15,942 nt of DNA, from the NCBI GenBank assembly GCA_946479015.1, contig CAMLEQ010000033.1, positions 1 to 15,942 on the forward strand, read 5' to 3'. The notes under the pieces are model-generated. The model was not told the origin of the DNA and ran no database searches. It saw nothing but the letters and a program-made list of their open reading frames with translations. The stretch is from an uncultured Gemmatimonadota bacterium (lineage in GTDB: Bacteria; Gemmatimonadota; Gemmatimonadetes; Gemmatimonadales; Gemmatimonadaceae). Within the stretch, counting starts at the first letter, position 1; each line of letters opens with the position of its first letter. The position numbers and the translations under genes are program-made. This document shows, one piece after another, positions 14,059 to 15,942 of the stretch.

Positions 14059-14694
14059 ATGGCGTCCGCTCGCGCGCTCGCAACGATTCCCGCGCTGCTG
14101 CTCGTCTCCGGCGGACTGATCGCCGGCTCAGCCCGTCCGGCTCGCCCGGCGCACCGGGTCGATCCCGGCGCGCTCGGCCACATCCGCGAGGCCACCGCCC
14201 GCTACCGCGACGTGAAGAACGCGCTCGCCGACGGCTACGTGCGCGATCCCATGAACATGTGCGTGACCGCCGCCGTCGAGGGGCAGCCCGCGTGGCTCGG
14301 AGGGATGGGGATCCACTTCTTCCGCCCCGACATCCTCGGGATCACCGCGACCAAACCGCGCGTCACCGGCAACGGGACGCACACCGATTTCGCCACGCCC
14401 GGCGTGCTCATCTACGAGCCGCAGGCCGACGGATCGCTTCGCCTGGTCGCGGTGGAGAATCTCGTGTTCGAGAAGGCGTGGCGCGCCGCCGGGCACGCCG
14501 AGCCCCCCGCGTTCGAGGGTTACGAGTACTTTCACATGGTCGACAACCCGCTCACGCCGGCGGATGAGGCCCACGGCTTCGCGCCGCATTACGAGCTGCA
14601 CATCTGGACCGAGCGATCGAACCCGAGCGGAAGCTACATGCAGTTCAATCCGGACGTCACGTGCCGGTATCATCGGCCGGGGGCGGCGCGGTGA
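14059..14694 (+). CDS. Conserved secreted protein of unknown function
   Basis: A 211-residue protein with an N-terminal signal peptide (about residues 1-31, Ala/Leu-rich, cleavage near ARPAHR). A very good ribosome site, AGAGGAGG, lies four bases before the ATG. The mature part has blocks I associate with a widespread uncharacterised family of exported proteins: a helix with YRDVKNALADGY (49-60), GGMGIHFFRPDI (81-92), PGVLIYEPQADGSLRLVAVENLVF (113-136) and FAPHYELHIWTERSNPSG (175-192), ending in a Cys near the terminus (Cys203). The His and acidic residues in the second and fourth blocks could form a metal site. Cys68 and Cys203 may form a disulphide. It is divergent from the LuxR-type regulator and is its most likely target. 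No function is claimed. Confidence 0.82.
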   Translation: MASARALATIPALLLVSGGLIAGSARPARPAHRVDPGALGHIREATARYRDVKNALADGYVRDPMNMCVTAAVEGQPAWLGGMGIHFFRPDILGITATKPRVTGNGTHTDFATPGVLIYEPQADGSLRLVAVENLVFEKAWRAAGHAEPPAFEGYEYFHMVDNPLTPADEAHGFAPHYELHIWTERSNPSGSYMQFNPDVTCRYHRPGAAR

Positions 14695-14771
14695 AGGAGG
14701 GTGCATCACGAGCGCGGCGGAGTCGTCGGCATCGCCGTCACTCGAGCGCGCCGCGTGGTCACTCTCGACGT

Positions 14772-15149
14772 CTACCGTGAGTGGTCTGGCCCGCCAGCCA
14801 AGGCAGCACCTTGGGCTGCCATTGCCCTCGCGGTAAGCGATGATGCGATTTCACGGCGCAGCAACCACCAGAGCAACAGCGCGACCAGGTTGATCCCGAC
14901 CAACGTCTCGTGCCCCGATGCTGCCGCACTCGTTCCGATGGCGAAGTGCACGGTCGTGCCGATCTCCTGAACGGCGCGAAGCTCACCACTTGTCAGGAAC
15001 ACTCCCACACGGACGGCCAGATACACGTTGTATGCGAGAGAGCCACTCTGGATGATCGGGACTTGCAGCGCTTGGACGATGCGGGACAGGCGGAGACCAC
15101 GTTCAGTTCCGCGCCACAGTTCTATACCTCCATAAGAGCGCCATAGCAT
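14772..15149 (-). CDS. Small integral membrane protein, possibly the 3' part of a frameshifted gene
   Basis: A 125-residue open frame with two or three hydrophobic helices (about 36-54, 66-80 and 83-97, including VGINLVALLLWWLLRR) and a soluble tail. The stretch LRLSRIVQALQVPIIQSGSLAYNVYLAVRVGVFL looks like a real membrane-protein segment and not antisense noise, and no better frame exists here. Its start overlaps the end of the next upstream ORF by 47 bp, and no good ribosome site precedes the ATG, so the two may be one gene broken by a single-base shift. The region is lower in G+C (about 58-65% in lines counted) than the flanks. Unassigned family. Confidence 0.45.
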   Translation of the reverse strand: MLWRSYGGIELWRGTERGLRLSRIVQALQVPIIQSGSLAYNVYLAVRVGVFLTSGELRAVQEIGTTVHFAIGTSAAASGHETLVGINLVALLLWWLLRREIASSLTARAMAAQGAALAGGPDHSR

Positions 15150-15309
15150 CGAACAAGCACCCTACCAAGACGAGCGTAGAGTGGGCGACGCCGCGAGCTG
15201 ACGTAAAGCCCAAGGAGTTGCTCGCCATGTCGCTCAGCGATCCTGCGGCGGCGAACGCCACGCCGATCAGCTGTGGGGTGCCGATCACCCTCATCGTCGT
15301 CTTTGTCAT
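15103..15309 (-). CDS. Short membrane ORF, possibly the 5' part of the same gene
   Basis: A 68-residue open frame with two hydrophobic stretches (about 11-25 and 41-60). The ribosome site is unclear: AGGAGG lies more than 30 bases before the ATG. It ends inside the following ORF in another frame. Read together, the pair would give a four- to five-helix protein of about 180 residues. The candidates are a genuine overlapping gene pair, a decayed gene, or a sequencing indel near 15103-15149. Confidence 0.38.
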   Translation of the reverse strand: MTKTTMRVIGTPQLIGVAFAAAGSLSDMASNSLGFTSARGVAHSTLVLVGCLFDAMALLWRYRTVARN

Positions 15310-15565
15310 TTACAGCTACCGCGACCCGCCAAGCTGGACCTCCTGCGTATTCAACACAGTGCTGTTTGGCGGAAGAAGAAGCGCAATGTCCTTCGACGCG
15401 CATCTCGCGGTCCTTCCCGGGCAGCGCGCACCGCGACGAACCCTCGCGCGAACGCCACGCGGCGCGCGCATCGGGACACGCGCGCATGGCGCGATCCACC
15501 GCCCCGGTGACTGGCGCGCCACTCGTGAGGTTTGTACTGTTACCCACCCCCTCCCGGAGCCCGCC
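15310..15565. other. Intergenic region before the serpin gene
   Basis: No convincing gene is seen; the short open frames are Arg/Pro/Ala-rich translations without a fold. The serpin promoter must lie here. The ACAG-TG-CTGT palindrome near 15355-15364 is too short to call. Confidence 0.4.
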
Positions 15566-15942
15566 ATGCCCCTGACTCGTCAGGCCGTCCTCACCGCCGC
15601 CCTCGCGCTCCTCGCCGCCGGCTGCCACGAGGCGCCCACCGCGCCGCCCCCGCCGCTCCGCGCCCTCCCACGCGAGCTCTCCACCGGCGAGCGGCAGCTC
15701 ATCTCGGGCAGCAACACGTTCGCCTTCTCGCTCCTACGCGCGGTCGACGCGCAGCCCGCGGCAGCCGACTCGAACCTGTTCCTCTCTCCCCTCAGCGCTT
15801 CGATGGCGCTCGGCATGACGGCCAACGGCGCCGCCGGCGCGACGCGCGACGCCATGCGCTCGGCGCTCGGCTTCGGCGAGGCGCCGCTCGCGGAGGTCGA
15901 CAGCTCCTACCGGAGCCTGATCGACCTCCTGCGCTCGCTCGA
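15566..15942 (+). CDS. Lipoprotein serpin (serine/cysteine protease inhibitor), 5' part only
   Basis: The frame is open to the window edge, giving about 125 residues. GGAG lies six bases before the ATG. Residues 1-20 are a lipoprotein signal with lipobox LAAGC (Cys20), then a Pro-rich linker. From residue 48 the serpin start is clear: NTFAFSLLRAV, then SNLFLSPLSASMALGMTANGAAGATRDAM (68-96), matching helices A-C of the serpin fold. The reactive-centre loop lies beyond the window, so inhibitory function and target protease cannot be judged. Family members are about 370-400 residues, so roughly two thirds of the gene is missing. A surface-anchored serpin would guard the cell against foreign or its own secreted proteases. 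Confidence 0.92.
   Translation, partial: MPLTRQAVLTAALALLAAGCHEAPTAPPPPLRALPRELSTGERQLISGSNTFAFSLLRAVDAQPAAADSNLFLSPLSASMALGMTANGAAGATRDAMRSALGFGEAPLAEVDSSYRSLIDLLRSL

Noticed and set aside
1..15942. CRISPR array, tRNA, rRNA, transposase, integrase or prophage genes
   Set aside because: No regularly spaced repeats, cloverleaf sequences, ribosomal motifs or DDE/tyrosine/serine recombinase signatures were seen on either strand by eye.

Overview
The window is about 16 kb of GC-rich DNA (individual lines counted by eye reach roughly 73% G+C) from a bacterium with an outer membrane. It encodes several lipoproteins with lipoboxes, an OmpA-type peptidoglycan-binding lipoprotein, and a large predicted outer-membrane beta-barrel protein with a periplasmic chaperone. 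No taxonomic marker gene is present. The mix of GC content, GAF/receiver and LuxR regulators, a lipoprotein serpin and many secreted proteins would fit Gemmatimonadota, but that is an impression and not a demonstration.

Region 1 (1-7170) is the most interesting part. Four minus-strand genes run from about 6292 down to 145: a two-domain Ig-fold chaperone-like protein; a 1134-residue usher-like protein (two N-terminal beta-sandwich domains, a long barrel-like stretch, two carboxypeptidase-regulatory-like domains and two LysM repeats); a GAF-receiver protein; and an OmpA-family lipoprotein. Facing them across a 317-bp intergenic region is a 164-residue secreted, cysteine-free, Ala/Thr/Ser-rich beta protein that could be the subunit. 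Together they look like a divergent chaperone/usher-type surface-fibre locus in which the usher carries its own peptidoglycan anchor. The subunit gene ends in a perfect 20-bp-stem terminator. The OmpA gene has a leader that can hide its ribosome binding site.

Region 2 (7241-9014) is a two-gene operon of small polytopic membrane proteins, divergent from a TetR-family regulator. Two palindromic boxes 21 bp apart lie between them and are probably the regulator's operator.

Region 3 (9072-11772) holds a lipoprotein phosphoesterase divergent from a His-rich, leaderless multicopper oxidase. The oxidase is followed by a lipoprotein gene that seems cut off after 70 codons.

Region 4 (about 11765-12700) is a lower-GC island (about 58% in a counted line). 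It carries one NYN/PIN-like nuclease gene whose start codon directly abuts a hairpin-plus-T7 intrinsic terminator, with a TTGACA promoter candidate further upstream. An 8-bp direct repeat flanks the island.

Region 5 (12807-15942) holds a GAF/PAS-like LuxR regulator divergent from a conserved secreted protein of unknown function, then two overlapping small membrane ORFs in lower-GC DNA, and the start of a lipoprotein serpin that runs off the window. No tRNA, rRNA, CRISPR array or transposase was seen.
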